A stretch of DNA of 64,000 nucleotides from Psychrobacter alimentarius (GTDB lineage Bacteria; Pseudomonadota; Gammaproteobacteria; Pseudomonadales; Moraxellaceae), in NCBI RefSeq assembly GCF_001606025.1, contig NZ_CP014945.1, positions 1,054,001 to 1,118,000 on the forward strand, written 5' to 3'. A model generated the notes under the pieces. That model was not told the DNA's origin. It searched no databases and saw only the letters and a program-made list of their open reading frames with translations. The position numbers and the translations under genes were made by a program. Below are positions 45,760-56,640 of the stretch, piece after piece. Position 1 is the first letter of the stretch. Each line of letters starts with the position of its first letter.

Positions 45760-46809
45760 TTATTTCTCAGCACTTTGCGCTTTTTTATCGACATTGATGG
45801 CATTTTTTAATAAATCATCTGTCAAATTGACGCCTTGCTCAGCCGCATGTTTCGGGCTTGCATATAACGTTAGGGTGTTCATGACTTCAGGCTTAATGGT
45901 ATTGACGGCCTCACCATTTAACACTCTATAAACCATCTTGCCTGTCGTGCGACCAAAGTCATAATCATTGACGCCCATTGCAGCAGTCGCACCTCGTCTG
46001 ACACTAAATTCGTCTGAGGCAATGACGGGAATTTTTAGCTCATTAGCAGCGCCAGCCATCGCTTCGAAAGCAGATACCACATTATTGTCCAATGACGTGT
46101 AAATAACATCAGCACGGCCAGATAGGCTACGAGTCGCCATGGCAACGTCTGTTGGGCGATTGGCCGTGACGTCTAATATAGTCAGTCCGCGCGCCGTGGC
46201 TGCTTTTTTAAGCTGGTTGAGCACGACGACCGAGTTTACTTCGCCTGGGCTATAAACGTAACCAATGGTTTTGGCATTGGGTACGATTTTTTGGATATTA
46301 TCTAGCTGTGGCTCAATCGGTAGCTGACTAGAAAGCCCGGTCACATTAGATTGGATTGGCACCTCTTTTTCATCGATGAGCTTTGCCGCCACAGGATCTG
46401 AGATGGCCGTATAAATGACAGGAATCGTCTTGGTTGACGCTACAATAGATTGAGCAGATGGCGTCGAGATGGCGACGATAGCATCTGGATTGTCTCCTGC
46501 AAACTGTTTTGCAATCTGACCTGCTGTCGCTGTATTGCCCTGAGCGCTTTGAAAGTTAACAGTTAAATTTTGGCCTTCAACGTAGCCACTCTCTGCGAGC
46601 TCATCAATAATGCCGCGACGCATCTCATCTAATGACGGATGCTCGACAATTTGGGTGATGGCTAACGTTTTGGCAGGCTTGTCAGTATCAGCAGCTGCGC
46701 TTTCGTTGGTAGCAGCAGTATCGGTTGCGTTCGAGCAGCCAATCAGTCCAAGAGTGACACTGATAGCAGCACCGAATAGGCTTAGGCGTAAAGGAGAAGC
46801 AATAGTCAT
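45760..46809 (-). CDS. ABC substrate-binding lipoprotein (copy 2)
   Basis: 349 residues, lipoprotein signal with lipobox LIGC (Cys at about 25). It shares long stretches with copy 1 (NLTVNFQSAQGNTATAGQIA identical; SLDNNVVSAFEAM; ASDEFSVRRGATAAMGVNDY). This shows a tandem duplication that has since diverged, mainly around the ligand pocket region ASDTSS against ASDEFS. It is the promoter-proximal gene, and one permease and one ATPase serve both copies. Confidence 0.9.
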   Translation of the reverse strand: MTIASPLRLSLFGAAISVTLGLIGCSNATDTAATNESAAADTDKPAKTLAITQIVEHPSLDEMRRGIIDELAESGYVEGQNLTVNFQSAQGNTATAGQIAKQFAGDNPDAIVAISTPSAQSIVASTKTIPVIYTAISDPVAAKLIDEKEVPIQSNVTGLSSQLPIEPQLDNIQKIVPNAKTIGYVYSPGEVNSVVVLNQLKKAATARGLTILDVTANRPTDVAMATRSLSGRADVIYTSLDNNVVSAFEAMAGAANELKIPVIASDEFSVRRGATAAMGVNDYDFGRTTGKMVYRVLNGEAVNTIKPEVMNTLTLYASPKHAAEQGVNLTDDLLKNAINVDKKAQSAEK

Positions 46810-47204
46810 TATTAGGTGAACTCGTCGGTTATATCAGTTTTGGAAACCAAGCCAATAGGTTTAGTCGTACTAAGCGCACTGATGATTGCGATTATGCATG
46901 TCTTTGTTGGCTTGCGTTTTACAAATGATATTGGAAAATGCAGGTTAGCCGAGTCAATACTATATTGATGTCAAAGCTGATGCCAAAATAGTAGGCTAAC
47001 AATAAGGTAATCGTTCCATCGATCATTATGTTCATATTATGACAGTAATGTAAGTTATCGCAATAAAAAATTAAAGCGTATTCGTCACAGGTATTATTTA
47101 TGCCAGTCTTGACAGTTTTACGGCCTAATCTTTCATTTATTTTACTAATAAAAAAAGATGCCGCTTAGGACATCTTTTTTATGACTTCACATCGGGTAGA
47201 GTTA
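46810..47204. other. Intergenic region between metG and the importer operon
   Basis: 395 bases. Contains the metG terminator (47151-47180) and probably the importer promoter. A loose inverted repeat GTTAGCC / GGCTAAC (about 46945 and 46993) is the only other structure I noticed. No gene. Confidence 0.4.
47151..47180. terminator. Terminator after metG
   Basis: AAAAAAGATG and CATCTTTTTT flank CCGCTTAGGA; works in both directions. Confidence 0.85.
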
Positions 47205-49304
47205 TTAAGCCAAAGTGTCCCCAACGACACAATCATCAGGCAATGTGACGACTGTTAAACCCGTTTTTGGATTGCCAGTTGATAGCACCATGCCTTCTGA
47301 GACACCAAATTTCATCTTGCGCGGCGCAAGGTTGGTGACGCAAATCACCTTTTTACCAAGCAGCTGCTCAGGCTCATAAAATTTACGAATACCACTGAAC
47401 ACATTACGTGGCTTTTCTTCGCCAACATCCAAGGTGAACTGTAGTAGCTTATCAGCACCTTCTACGTGATTGCATGCTAAGACGTGCGCCACTTTCATCT
47501 CGACTTTGGCAAAGTCTTCGATACCGATATAGTCAGTCTGTTCAGTCTCGATGGGTGCAGGCTGCTGGTTTTGCTTGACTGGCGTACTGTCTTCGCTAGT
47601 CGCTAGTGATGCGGCTTGTGTCAACGACGCTTTTGAATCTTCTACCATCGCAATAATGTCTTTTTCTTCAATACGCTGCATCAAGGGTTTGAACTTGTTA
47701 ATTTTATGTCCAAGCAACCACTCGTTGCGGCTGGCAAAGCTTAAATCATCAATATTCAAAAACTCTTTGGCATTATTTGTCAGCTCAGGCAGTACTGGCG
47801 CAAGATAGACCATCAATTGACGGAAGATATTAATCGCCACCGAGCAAACGTCTTGTACTTCTTGCTCAGTGCCTTCCTGTTTCGCTAGTGACCACGGTTT
47901 TTTACCATCGATATATTCGTTGGCTTTGTCCGCACATTGCATGATTAAACGCATCGCACGTGAGAACTCACGATTTTCATAAGCCGCGGCAATCTCATCG
48001 CCAGTTTTGGTGATGTCTTCTAACAGCTCAGGCTCTACGCAAACCTCTGACAGCATGCCATCGTATTTTTTGACCAAGAAACCCGCGCTACGACTGGCAA
48101 TATTGACCACTTTACCGACCAAGTCAGAGTTGACCTTTTGCATAAAGTCTTCTAAGTCAAGGTTGATATCCTCGACTTTGTCAGACAGCTTACTGGCAAA
48201 GTAATAACGCAGGTACTCAGGATGCAAGTGCTCAGCGTAAGTTTCGGCTTTGATAAAGGTGCCGCGCGACTTACTCATTTTTTCGCCATTGACCATCAAG
48301 AAACCATGAGCAAAAACGCCCGTTGGTGTACGGAACTCACTACCCGCAAGCATGGCTGGCCAAAATAGAGCATGGAAATAAACGATGTCTTTACCGATGA
48401 AGTGATAAACTTCAGTTTTGTGCTCGTTTTCTTGCATCCAGTAACGGTCAAAATCCAGCGCGTTTTCAGTACCTATGCGTTTATCACATAGGTTTTTAAA
48501 GCTTGCCATGTAGCCGACTGGCGCATCGAGCCAGACATAAAAGTATTTGTCCGGCTCATCACTTGGCGTATCTGGAATTTGAAAGCCGAAGTAGGGCGCA
48601 TCACGTGAGATATCCCAGCTGGCAAGTCCAGCATCAAACCATTCCTGTAGTTTGTTAGCGACTGATGTTTGTAGACGACTGTCACTGCGTGTCCAGTCTT
48701 TTAAGAACTGCTCAAACTCAGGCAAATCAAAGAAATAATGCTTAGAAGTTTTGAGTACAGGCGTTGCATCAGACAACGTTGAGTGCGGATCTTTCAGATC
48801 TGTCGCATCATAAGTGGTGCCACAAACTTCACAGTTATCGCCGTACTGGTCTGGTGAATCACACTCTGGGCAAGTTCCTTTGACAAAACGATCTGCTAGA
48901 AACAACTGCTTTTCTGGATCAAAAAGTTGCTCAACATCTTTTGTACTGATATGGCCAGCATCATTAAGGCGACGATAAATCAGCTCAGAGAATTGCTTGT
49001 TTTCTTCAGAATGCGTGGAGTGGTAATTATCAAAATCAATCAAAAATTTACTGAAATCTGCTTCGTGCGACGCTTTCACTGAAGCAATTTGCGCCTCTGG
49101 TGTTACGCCGTTGGCTTCTGCCTTGAGCATGATTGCCGTACCGTGTGCATCATCCGCGCAGACATAGTTGACTTGATGGCCTTGCGCTTTCATTGCGCGT
49201 ACCCAAATGTCTGTCTGAATATATTCTACAAGATGCCCCAAATGGATATGGCCATTGGCGTAGGGCAGCGCACTGGTTACTAGAATCTCACGCACTTTCA
49301 TCAC
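47205..49304 (-). CDS. metG: Methionyl-tRNA synthetase
   Basis: Charges tRNA-Met. 699 residues, the long form: class I core with [12 protein letters not shown] (HIGH motif), zinc knuckle [26 protein letters not shown] (KMSKS motif), anticodon-binding helices, then a linker (about 565-595) and a C-terminal EMAP-II-like tRNA-binding domain ([17 protein letters not shown] to the end). The start is uncertain: GTG at 49304, ATG at 49301 or GTG at 49295. The last is best spaced from AGG and gives [15 protein letters not shown]. Confidence 0.97.
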   Translation of the reverse strand: MMKVREILVTSALPYANGHIHLGHLVEYIQTDIWVRAMKAQGHQVNYVCADDAHGTAIMLKAEANGVTPEAQIASVKASHEADFSKFLIDFDNYHSTHSEENKQFSELIYRRLNDAGHISTKDVEQLFDPEKQLFLADRFVKGTCPECDSPDQYGDNCEVCGTTYDATDLKDPHSTLSDATPVLKTSKHYFFDLPEFEQFLKDWTRSDSRLQTSVANKLQEWFDAGLASWDISRDAPYFGFQIPDTPSDEPDKYFYVWLDAPVGYMASFKNLCDKRIGTENALDFDRYWMQENEHKTEVYHFIGKDIVYFHALFWPAMLAGSEFRTPTGVFAHGFLMVNGEKMSKSRGTFIKAETYAEHLHPEYLRYYFASKLSDKVEDINLDLEDFMQKVNSDLVGKVVNIASRSAGFLVKKYDGMLSEVCVEPELLEDITKTGDEIAAAYENREFSRAMRLIMQCADKANEYIDGKKPWSLAKQEGTEQEVQDVCSVAINIFRQLMVYLAPVLPELTNNAKEFLNIDDLSFASRNEWLLGHKINKFKPLMQRIEEKDIIAMVEDSKASLTQAASLATSEDSTPVKQNQQPAPIETEQTDYIGIEDFAKVEMKVAHVLACNHVEGADKLLQFTLDVGEEKPRNVFSGIRKFYEPEQLLGKKVICVTNLAPRKMKFGVSEGMVLSTGNPKTGLTVVTLPDDCVVGDTLA

Positions 49305-49644
49305 CTATATTTTTATATAAACGGGTTGGTTATCAAACATTGTTAGCCATTTATGGCTATCAGACGCGATATTATCAATGCTAAAAACTTCCAAAAACGA
49401 AGAAAGTTTAAAAAGTGTGCCTATGATACCGTAATTCGACCACCTTTGTGATGTTCCTCTTTAATTAATACGGTAATTGACGCAAGACATCATATACAAT
49501 TCTTCTTACTTATCAGGCAGGGCTGATAGGTTCCAGCCATTTTTATATTTGATAAAATTGCTATAAAAACCCCACGAAGCGAGCTGCTAAGTGGGGTTTT
49601 GTGTGAATACAATTTTTCCATAACAATAAACATCTATATTGACT
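49305..49644. other. Intergenic region between gntP-type gene and metG
   Basis: 340 bases. A terminator for the permease gene is at 49565-49600. The remainder should hold the metG promoter. No gene or RNA recognised. Confidence 0.4.
49565..49600 (-). terminator. Terminator after the GntP-family gene
   Basis: AAAACCCCAC pairs with GTGGGGTTTT around a 15-base loop. Confidence 0.85.
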
Positions 49645-51069
49645 TTAAAACGAGCCAAACATCGTTCCTAAGATAATAATAATGGTTACCGCTACTAATG
49701 GGATTATGATGGTGACCATGGCCAAGTTCAAATAAGATTGCTTGTGTGTTAAACCACAGATCGCCAGTAATGTAATGACAGCGCCACTATGAGGGAGCGT
49801 GTCCAAACCACCCGCTGCCATGACGGCCACACGGTGCATCAGCTCAGGGTCAATACCTGCGTTTACCGCCATTCTGAGGTAGTCTTCTCCTAAAGTGGAT
49901 AGAGCAATACTCAAACCACCAGAGGAGGATCCTGTGATACCAGCCAGCGTAGTCATCGCGACCGCTTCTGAGATAAGTGGATTGTCAGGCGTTAAGTTAA
50001 GGATACTATCACGAATGATAATAAAACCTGCCAATGAGGCAATGACGGCACCATAGCCCACTTCCGAGGCAGTATTAAAAATAGGTAGCATGGAATCATA
50101 AGTACCACGGTTGATGGTTTTTTGTAGGTTGTTCCAATGCCCGATACGTAGCAGAATCAATACCACACAAGCTACGATCAAGGAGATAATAATCGACCAT
50201 AATCCGAGTGAACCTGCGATATTCAAGTCTGGGAACTGGGTTTGTAGAGGGGTAAAATCCATCGACGGGAAAACCGCATACGTCAATAAGGCGTTTAGGG
50301 CGATAACCAGCACCAGTGGAATCATGGCAACGATAAATGACGTGTGCTGAGTAGTTAATGCTTCAGTTTTTTTAACTTCTTTTGTACTACTGCCAAGACT
50401 GCCTGTGTCTTCCTCATCATGCTGACCGTAGCCTTCACCTGCCGTATTGGCTTTTCTAGCGCGAGTCTGCAACCATAACCAGCCGCCAATAAACATAATA
50501 GTACCGCCGATGATGCCCAGTACAGGCGCAGCGAATACGTTGGTATTATAGTAAGGAATCGGAATAGCGTTTTGAATGGCAGGCGTGCCGGGCAATGCCG
50601 TCATGGTAAAGGTAAAAGAGCCCAAAGCAATGGCTGCTGGAATCAAGCGTTTAGGTATATCGGCGGCTTTGAATAGATCTTTGGCAATAGGATAGATAGC
50701 AAACGCTACGACAAATAATGACACACCGCCGTAGGTCAAAATCGCACAAACTAAAATAACGGCTAAAATGGCCTTACTGGCACCAAGCTTCTCAACCACT
50801 GTATTGGCAATAGCTGTGGCTGCGCCAGAGTCTGCCATCAAACGCCCAAATAGCGCTCCCAGCAAGAAAATCGGGAAAAATTTGAGCAAAAATCCACTCA
50901 GTGCGCTCATAAAGACGTCGGTATAGGCAGGAATACTACTTAAAAAATCCCCTGACAGTAATACCGCTAGTACCGCCATAATCGGTGCTAAAATCAACAC
51001 TGAGTAACCGCGGTACGCGAAGAACATCAATAATAATAAAGTAATGACAATAGCAAATGTGCTAAACAT
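49645..51069 (-). CDS. GntP-family permease, probable 3-hydroxybutyrate/short acid uptake
   Basis: 474 residues, about 12 membrane segments. Family phrases: LLGALFGRLMADSGAA, LTYGGVSLFVVAFAIYPIA, FTMTALPGTPAIQNAIPI and GGLDTLPHSGAVITLLAICG. I start at the ATG at 51069, preceded by AGGAGGG; the frame is open 20 codons upstream. The gene is divergent from scoA-scoB-bdhA, so the likely substrate is 3-hydroxybutyrate or acetoacetate rather than gluconate. This is inferred from context only. Confidence 0.88.
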   Translation of the reverse strand: MFSTFAIVITLLLLMFFAYRGYSVLILAPIMAVLAVLLSGDFLSSIPAYTDVFMSALSGFLLKFFPIFLLGALFGRLMADSGAATAIANTVVEKLGASKAILAVILVCAILTYGGVSLFVVAFAIYPIAKDLFKAADIPKRLIPAAIALGSFTFTMTALPGTPAIQNAIPIPYYNTNVFAAPVLGIIGGTIMFIGGWLWLQTRARKANTAGEGYGQHDEEDTGSLGSSTKEVKKTEALTTQHTSFIVAMIPLVLVIALNALLTYAVFPSMDFTPLQTQFPDLNIAGSLGLWSIIISLIVACVVLILLRIGHWNNLQKTINRGTYDSMLPIFNTASEVGYGAVIASLAGFIIIRDSILNLTPDNPLISEAVAMTTLAGITGSSSGGLSIALSTLGEDYLRMAVNAGIDPELMHRVAVMAAGGLDTLPHSGAVITLLAICGLTHKQSYLNLAMVTIIIPLVAVTIIIILGTMFGSF

Positions 51070-51455
51070 AATCGCCCTCCTTGGCAAAGTTAAAGCATTG
51101 AGAAGGCAAAGCCTATGATCACAAGTCAACAGAATGGATAATAACAGACGGATTCACTGTGTATTGCTAAATAGCAATCTAGACTGATACGATGTTGACC
51201 TACCATATACTGAGCACTTCCTTTAGCTCGGACACCTGCAATCTTATTTTCTAGTCGCTGCGGGAATAATATGGTAAGTTAGCATAAATATTCAATACAT
51301 GATATATCGATATAAAGTGTATTAATATAATGTTAAGTATGGATAAAACTATGAATTGAGTATTGATAAAATTATTAGAAGTAACGGAAGAAAGCAAAAA
51401 TCAATGATGATTGAGCAGCCTCAATAACAAAGAATAGACTTGCAAGGAGATAAGC
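51070..51455. other. Divergent promoter region of permease and sco genes
   Basis: 386 bases, AT-rich, no gene. Both divergent promoters must lie here. No regulator gene is adjacent and I could not identify an operator or sigma-54 site. Confidence 0.4.
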
Positions 51456-52169
51456 ATGAGTCAATCAAAAGTATATAGCAGTGCTAAAGAAGCGTTAAAA
51501 GATGTCGTAAGTAGTGGTCAAACGCTTGCTATTGGCGGCTTTGGTCTGTGCGGTATTCCCGAAGTATTGATTGAAGCACTGCGTGATAGTGGTGTAAAGG
51601 ATTTGACCTGTATCAGTAATAACGCAGGTGTCGATGAGTTTGGTTTGGGATTGTTATTACAAACCCGTCAGATCAAAAAAATGATCTCCTCTTATGTTGG
51701 TGAAAATAAAGAATTTGAGCGTCAATACTTAGCAGGGGAGCTTGAGGTAGAGTTGACACCGCAGGGCACATTGGCTGAAAAACTTCGTTCGGGCGGTGCG
51801 GGTATTCCTGCATTTTATACGGCAACTGGCGTGGGCACTCTTGTGGCTGAAGGTAAAGAAACGCGTGATTTTGATGGTCGCACCTATGTCCTTGAGCATT
51901 CATTACGTGCGGATGTGGCACTCATCAAAGCGCAAAAAGCAGACAAAGCGGGTAACCTCATATTTAATAAGACCGCTCGTAACTTTAATCCAGATTGTGC
52001 GATGGCAGGTAAAATTACCATTGTTGAAGTAGAAGAGATCGTAGAGGTTGGTACCTTTGATCCTGATGAGATTCATTTGCCAGGTATATTTGTGCAACGT
52101 ATCGTATTGAACAATACGCCTGAAAAGCGCATTGAAAAAACCACGACCAAAGCAGTCGAAGGCGGTTAG
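51456..52169 (+). CDS. scoA: 3-oxoacid CoA-transferase subunit A
   Basis: Moves CoA from succinyl-CoA to acetoacetate. 237 residues as usual for subunit A. Glycine-rich [51 protein letters not shown] and the end region [14 protein letters not shown] are characteristic. Ribosome site AAGGAGA. It is followed by subunit B after 78 bases. The higher similarity is to succinyl-CoA:acetoacetate transferases (Sco) rather than AtoD, judged from memory. Confidence 0.93.
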   Translation: MSQSKVYSSAKEALKDVVSSGQTLAIGGFGLCGIPEVLIEALRDSGVKDLTCISNNAGVDEFGLGLLLQTRQIKKMISSYVGENKEFERQYLAGELEVELTPQGTLAEKLRSGGAGIPAFYTATGVGTLVAEGKETRDFDGRTYVLEHSLRADVALIKAQKADKAGNLIFNKTARNFNPDCAMAGKITIVEVEEIVEVGTFDPDEIHLPGIFVQRIVLNNTPEKRIEKTTTKAVEGG

Positions 52170-52247
52170 CGTTCTTAAAGTTATCGGGTAGTACATTAAA
52201 ATATTGCTAAATTAATAATAGAACATTGTAATAATAAGGAAGTTAAC

Positions 52248-52877
52248 ATGGCATGGACAAGAGAGCAGATGGCACAGCGTGCCGCAAAAGAGCTAAAAGA
52301 CGGTTATTATGTCAATTTAGGAATTGGTCTACCAACGCTTGTGGCCAATTATATTCCTGAAGATGTGGATGTATGGTTACAGTCAGAAAATGGTCTGCTA
52401 GGAATTGGCGAGTTTCCAACCTTAGAGAACGTCGATGCTGATTTGATTAATGCTGGCAAACAAACCGTTACTGCAAAATCAGGGGCCAGTTATTTTAGTA
52501 GCTCAGAATCGTTTGCGATGATTCGAGGGGGTCATGTCAATCTTGCAATACTAGGAGCTATGGAGGTCTCAGAGCAAGGCGATCTTGCTAACTGGATGAT
52601 TCCTAAAAAAATGGTCAAAGGCATGGGCGGCGCTATGGACCTGGTCGCTGGCGTACAGCGAGTGATCGTACTGATGGAACAAGTCAATAAACACGGCGAG
52701 CCAAAGATTCTTGCCAACTGTGAGCTACCACTGACTGGCAAAGGTGTGGTTGACCGTATCATTACTGAACTTGCAGTATTAGACGTCACAGCAAACGGCC
52801 TAAAGCTGGTTGAATTGGCAGACGGGGTTAGCTTTGATGAGTTGCAAGAAAAAACCCCTGTCAGCATTGCTCAGTAG
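52248..52877 (+). CDS. scoB: 3-oxoacid CoA-transferase subunit B
   Basis: 209 residues. Carries the catalytic glutamate in [12 protein letters not shown]. Other family phrases: [37 protein letters not shown] and [24 protein letters not shown] precedes the ATG. Works as a complex with subunit A, feeding acetoacetate into acetyl-CoA. Confidence 0.94.
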   Translation: MAWTREQMAQRAAKELKDGYYVNLGIGLPTLVANYIPEDVDVWLQSENGLLGIGEFPTLENVDADLINAGKQTVTAKSGASYFSSSESFAMIRGGHVNLAILGAMEVSEQGDLANWMIPKKMVKGMGGAMDLVAGVQRVIVLMEQVNKHGEPKILANCELPLTGKGVVDRIITELAVLDVTANGLKLVELADGVSFDELQEKTPVSIAQ

Positions 52878-53022
52878 AGATTGAGCGTTCAAACTCGTTA
52901 CTTATTTTGATTTTATAGCCACTAGATTTTAGTGGCTTATTCACCTGCCTATTGCCTATTTGACCTTATGGTTCAAATACTATCATTCAACAAGCTTTCA
53001 TCCATTTTATTAAGGAAAATAT

Positions 53023-53823
53023 ATGGCGACTCAATTAAAACAGGATTTGACGGGCAAGGTAGCTTTAGTTACTGGCGCAGCAAGTGGTATTGGGCGTGAT
53101 ATTGCTGATACTTACGCTCAAGCAGGAGCAGCGGTTGGCATCGCAGACATAAACATTGATGCCGCTCAGCAAGCTGTTGATGCTATCAAAGCTCGTGGTG
53201 GCAAAGCATTCGCCATCGCGATGGATGTGACGTCGGAAATCGCCGTTAACGATGGGGTGCAAAAATTGGTTGATACCTTTGGTAGTATTGATATTTTGGT
53301 CTCCAATGCAGGTATTCAAATTATTAATCCCATCCACAAAATGAATTTTACTGACTGGAAAAAAATGCTAGATATTCATTTGGATGGCGCCTTTTTGACT
53401 ACTAAAGCGGCTTTGCAACATATGTATAAAGACGACAAGGGCGGCACGGTTATTTACATGGGCTCAGTACATTCACATGAAGCGTCACTATATAAAGCAC
53501 CTTATGTGACGGCCAAACATGGTTTGCTTGGACTGTGCCGTGTACTTGCAAAAGAAGGGGCTGAGCATAATGTACGTGCGCATGTCATTTGTCCAGGATT
53601 TGTCAAAACGCCTTTGGTTGAGAAGCAAATTCCGCAACAAGCAGCTGAAAAGGGGATTAGTGAAGAATCAGTCGTTAACGACATCATGCTAGTAAATACA
53701 GTCGATAAGGAATTCACGACTGTCGATGATATTGCACAACTGGCCTTGTTTTTAGCAGCGTTCCCGAGCAATGTCTTCACTGGACAATCTATTGTTGCCA
53801 GTCATGGTTGGTTTATGAATTGA
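53023..53823 (+). CDS. bdhA: 3-hydroxybutyrate dehydrogenase (SDR family)
   Basis: Oxidises 3-hydroxybutyrate to acetoacetate with NAD. 266 residues. NAD-binding [13 protein letters not shown] (17-29), SNAGIQ, catalytic Ser in [11 protein letters not shown] and Tyr-x3-Lys in [11 protein letters not shown]. The segment [20 protein letters not shown] [19 protein letters not shown] and the C-terminal [15 protein letters not shown] are typical of this enzyme. AAGGA before the ATG. It forms one pathway with scoA/scoB and the divergent permease. Confidence 0.92.
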   Translation: MATQLKQDLTGKVALVTGAASGIGRDIADTYAQAGAAVGIADINIDAAQQAVDAIKARGGKAFAIAMDVTSEIAVNDGVQKLVDTFGSIDILVSNAGIQIINPIHKMNFTDWKKMLDIHLDGAFLTTKAALQHMYKDDKGGTVIYMGSVHSHEASLYKAPYVTAKHGLLGLCRVLAKEGAEHNVRAHVICPGFVKTPLVEKQIPQQAAEKGISEESVVNDIMLVNTVDKEFTTVDDIAQLALFLAAFPSNVFTGQSIVASHGWFMN

Positions 53824-53854
53824 TACTTTGTTGATAAATGTCTGTTACTGGTGT

Positions 53855-53896
53855 CAAACCACAAGGTCATTCCTACTGGCGTTGTGGTTTTTTTAT
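53855..53896 (+). terminator. Terminator after bdhA
   Basis: AACCACAA pairs with TTGTGGTT around a 17-base loop, followed by TTTTT. Confidence 0.8.
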
Positions 53897-54030
53897 GTCT
53901 GCAATTAAGCTACACTGTCACGAGAAAAGGTTTGGACAAAAGGCTTGTCGGCTATATCGTTGTTAATATTAGAGTAGTGCTTGATTTGTCTTGCCATACC
54001 AACCCACTTGTATAGGTAGTAACGGTAGCT

Positions 54031-55248
54031 ATGTTTAATTTTATGAAGAAAAAAACCAACTCGGAACCTGAAACGCCGCAACAAAAAGCAGAGCGAGATA
54101 GTGCCGTTGATAAAGTACTACTCGGTTATGAAATTGGTATGGTGAGTATCGCGACCATGGTCACAGGTCTTGAACGTAAGGGTGACCAGCTTACTTTGGA
54201 TTTGCGCTTACCTCAAAACAGTCGCCCTGAAAGCATTCAACAGGAACTGGGACAACTTCTTCAACCGCATGGAATTAAGACCATACATATGAACGTACGT
54301 TTGCCTGCCCCAGAAAAAGGAGCAGGATCGACCTTACCAAAACCCATGCCAAAGACAACCAATGCCATGGATAATCAAAGCCAATCATCTGCAACCAACA
54401 ATGCCAATGCTGAACCACCAATTACTAAGTCAGCACCAACACAAGCATCATTGGCGGCGCATCCACGCATACGTCATATCATTGTTGTGGCATCAGGCAA
54501 AGGCGGCGTCGGTAAATCAACCACGACCGTCAATATTGCGCTAGCACTGCAAAAACTTGGCAACCGTGTTGGCGTGCTTGATGCAGATATATATGGGCCC
54601 AGTATGCCAACGATGTTGGGTGTAGATAGCGTAAAACCTGAGCTGGAAAATGAGCAATTCGTCCCTGTTAATGCGCATGGCTTAGCGATGCTATCGATTG
54701 GTAGCCTGCTGGATGGTGATAATACGCCTGTTGCTTGGCGCGGTCCTAAAGCGACGGGGGCCTTGATGCAGCTATACAATCAAACCAATTGGCCGCAGCT
54801 AGACTACTTGGTGATTGATATGCCGCCAGGAACAGGTGATATTCAACTGACATTGGCGCAGCGCATTCCAGTGACAGGTGCTGTGATTGTCACAACGCCC
54901 CAGCATGTTGCGCTACTCGATGCGCAAAAAGGCATTGAGATGTTTAACAAAACAAATATTCCTGTGCTTGGCGTGGTTGAGAATATGGCATTACATACCT
55001 GTAGCAACTGCAATCATACCGAAGCCATCTTTGGTACGGGTGGTGGCGAACGAATTGCTGAGCAGTATCAGGTGCCTTTATTAGGGCAGTTACCACTCGC
55101 TAGTAGTATCCGTGCTCAAGTGGATAAAGGGGAGCCGAGTGTATTGGCTGACGATGAGTTTGCGTCATATTATGTGAACATCGCTAAAAATATCGAAACC
55201 AATATTGATAAATTTGCCAAGCCCGTTGATGACAAGCGAATTTTTTGA
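54031..55248 (+). CDS. mrp: Mrp/ApbC-family Fe-S cluster carrier ATPase
   Basis: 405 residues. An N-terminal MIP18-like domain (about 22-95) is followed by a Gln/Asn/Ala-rich linker (about 95-145). The ParA-like ATPase contains the deviant Walker A GKGGVGKS (156-163), DADIYGPSMPTMLG, and the Fe-S-holding Cys pair in HTCSNCNH (about 317-320). The linker is longer than in E. coli Mrp. Shown in relatives to carry 4Fe-4S clusters to target proteins. It is followed by dcd in the same direction, a frequent neighbour. Confidence 0.93.
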   Translation: MFNFMKKKTNSEPETPQQKAERDSAVDKVLLGYEIGMVSIATMVTGLERKGDQLTLDLRLPQNSRPESIQQELGQLLQPHGIKTIHMNVRLPAPEKGAGSTLPKPMPKTTNAMDNQSQSSATNNANAEPPITKSAPTQASLAAHPRIRHIIVVASGKGGVGKSTTTVNIALALQKLGNRVGVLDADIYGPSMPTMLGVDSVKPELENEQFVPVNAHGLAMLSIGSLLDGDNTPVAWRGPKATGALMQLYNQTNWPQLDYLVIDMPPGTGDIQLTLAQRIPVTGAVIVTTPQHVALLDAQKGIEMFNKTNIPVLGVVENMALHTCSNCNHTEAIFGTGGGERIAEQYQVPLLGQLPLASSIRAQVDKGEPSVLADDEFASYYVNIAKNIETNIDKFAKPVDDKRIF

Positions 55249-55390
55249 GGTTTGAAACGCTTAATTAAAAAATACGTTTATACAGAAAACTGTTTTATAA
55301 GCTCGTAAGGTTTTAAGTCATTGCGACCCTATAAATTGAGTCATCAATTCCGTATAATCGTCGCTACTAAATATTTGCTAAGGAATAACA

Positions 55391-55966
55391 ATGTCTATCA
55401 AATCTGACCGCTGGATTCGTAAAATGGCCGAAGAGCACGGCATGATTGAGCCATATGAACCAGGTCAAGTACGTGTTAATAATGATGGCGAACGTTTGGT
55501 GAGTTACGGCACTTCAAGCTATGGTTATGACGTGCGCTGTGCCCCTGAATTCAAAGTATTTACCAACGTTCATTCAGTTGTCGTTGACCCTAAAAACTTT
55601 GATGAAAAAAGCTTTATAGATATTGTGGGTGACGAGTGTATTATCCCGCCTAACTCGTTTGCGCTAGCACGTACGATGGAGTATTTCCGTATTCCACGCG
55701 ACGTATTAACTATTTGTCTCGGCAAATCAACGTACGCGCGCTGCGGTATCATCGTCAACGTCACGCCGCTTGAGCCTGAATGGGAAGGACACGTCACCTT
55801 AGAGTTTAGTAACACAACCAATTTACCAGCGCGTATTTATGCGGGGGAAGGCGTAGCACAAATGTTGTTCTTCCAAAGTGATGCTGACGATGTGTGCGAG
55901 ACGAGTTACAAAGATCGTGGTGGTAAGTATCAAGGTCAGCGCGGTGTGACGTTACCTAGAACGTAA
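55391..55966 (+). CDS. dcd: dCTP deaminase
   Basis: Converts dCTP to dUTP for thymidylate synthesis. 191 residues, full length. [16 protein letters not shown] near the start, then [20 protein letters not shown] with the conserved Sxx[18 protein letters not shown] with the catalytic Glu, and the end [22 protein letters not shown] precedes the ATG. Confidence 0.97.
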   Translation: MSIKSDRWIRKMAEEHGMIEPYEPGQVRVNNDGERLVSYGTSSYGYDVRCAPEFKVFTNVHSVVVDPKNFDEKSFIDIVGDECIIPPNSFALARTMEYFRIPRDVLTICLGKSTYARCGIIVNVTPLEPEWEGHVTLEFSNTTNLPARIYAGEGVAQMLFFQSDADDVCETSYKDRGGKYQGQRGVTLPRT

Positions 55967-56022
55967 TGGATACATTGATGTCTTAATTCATTTACAGGTT
56001 TTAATTTGTTTAAAGACACAAG

Positions 56023-56059
56023 AAAAAAGCCAGCCATATCAAATATGGCTGGCTTTTTT
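56023..56059. terminator. Bidirectional terminator between dcd and sspB
   Basis: Perfect AAAAAAGCCAGCCATAT-caa-ATATGGCTGGCTTTTTT. Confidence 0.93.
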
Positions 56060-56074
56060 CTTATAGGGAGCTGA

Positions 56075-56509
56075 TTATTTTAGAACTTTTAAACCAGCTT
56101 TATTATCACGCTTAGGTTTAGGAGCGGCAGTCGTCTTTTTAGAAGTCGTTACTGAATCTTCTTCAGGCTGATAGTTTTCGTATTCATTCGGGTCAAAAAA
56201 CATACCTTGCGAATTTTCTTTTGCATAAATGCCCATGACTGCTGTGAGTGGCACCCAAATCTCTTGTGATACACCGCCAAAGCGAGCACTAAAATTGATA
56301 TAGTCATTTTCCATACTCATGTTACCAGTGGCACGGCTGGCAATATTTAGTACGATACGACCATCTTGCACATGCTCTGTTGGAATCTGTACGTTCTCAG
56401 CAGTGGCATCGACCATTAAGTACGGGGTAAGATCATTATCTTCTATCCATTGATATAGCGCGCGCACCATATAGGGACGGGTTGGAGTAATAGAGGTAAT
56501 TTCGCTCAT
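56075..56509 (-). CDS. sspB: ClpXP adaptor SspB
   Basis: Brings ssrA-tagged proteins to ClpXP. 144 residues. The substrate-binding domain has TRPYMVRALYQWIEDNDLTP, HVQDGRIVLNIASRATGNM, ISFSARFGG-like INFSARFGG and VPLTAVMGIYAKEN. A flexible linker leads to the C-terminal ClpX-docking tail DNKAGLKVLK. It lies 131 bases after sspA in the same direction. Its partner tag is encoded by ssrA at 14.6 kb. Confidence 0.95.
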   Translation of the reverse strand: MSEITSITPTRPYMVRALYQWIEDNDLTPYLMVDATAENVQIPTEHVQDGRIVLNIASRATGNMSMENDYINFSARFGGVSQEIWVPLTAVMGIYAKENSQGMFFDPNEYENYQPEEDSVTTSKKTTAAPKPKRDNKAGLKVLK

Positions 56510-56640
56510 TGTTTGGCTTCCTATATTGATTGCATTAAATGATTACGGTTAAAGTAATGGTTTCAGTTTTGCGTTGATTTACCAAGGATTCATATTCTTT
56601 ATTGTTTTTTATTTTAAGGCAGTGATGTCTAACTGTCTAA

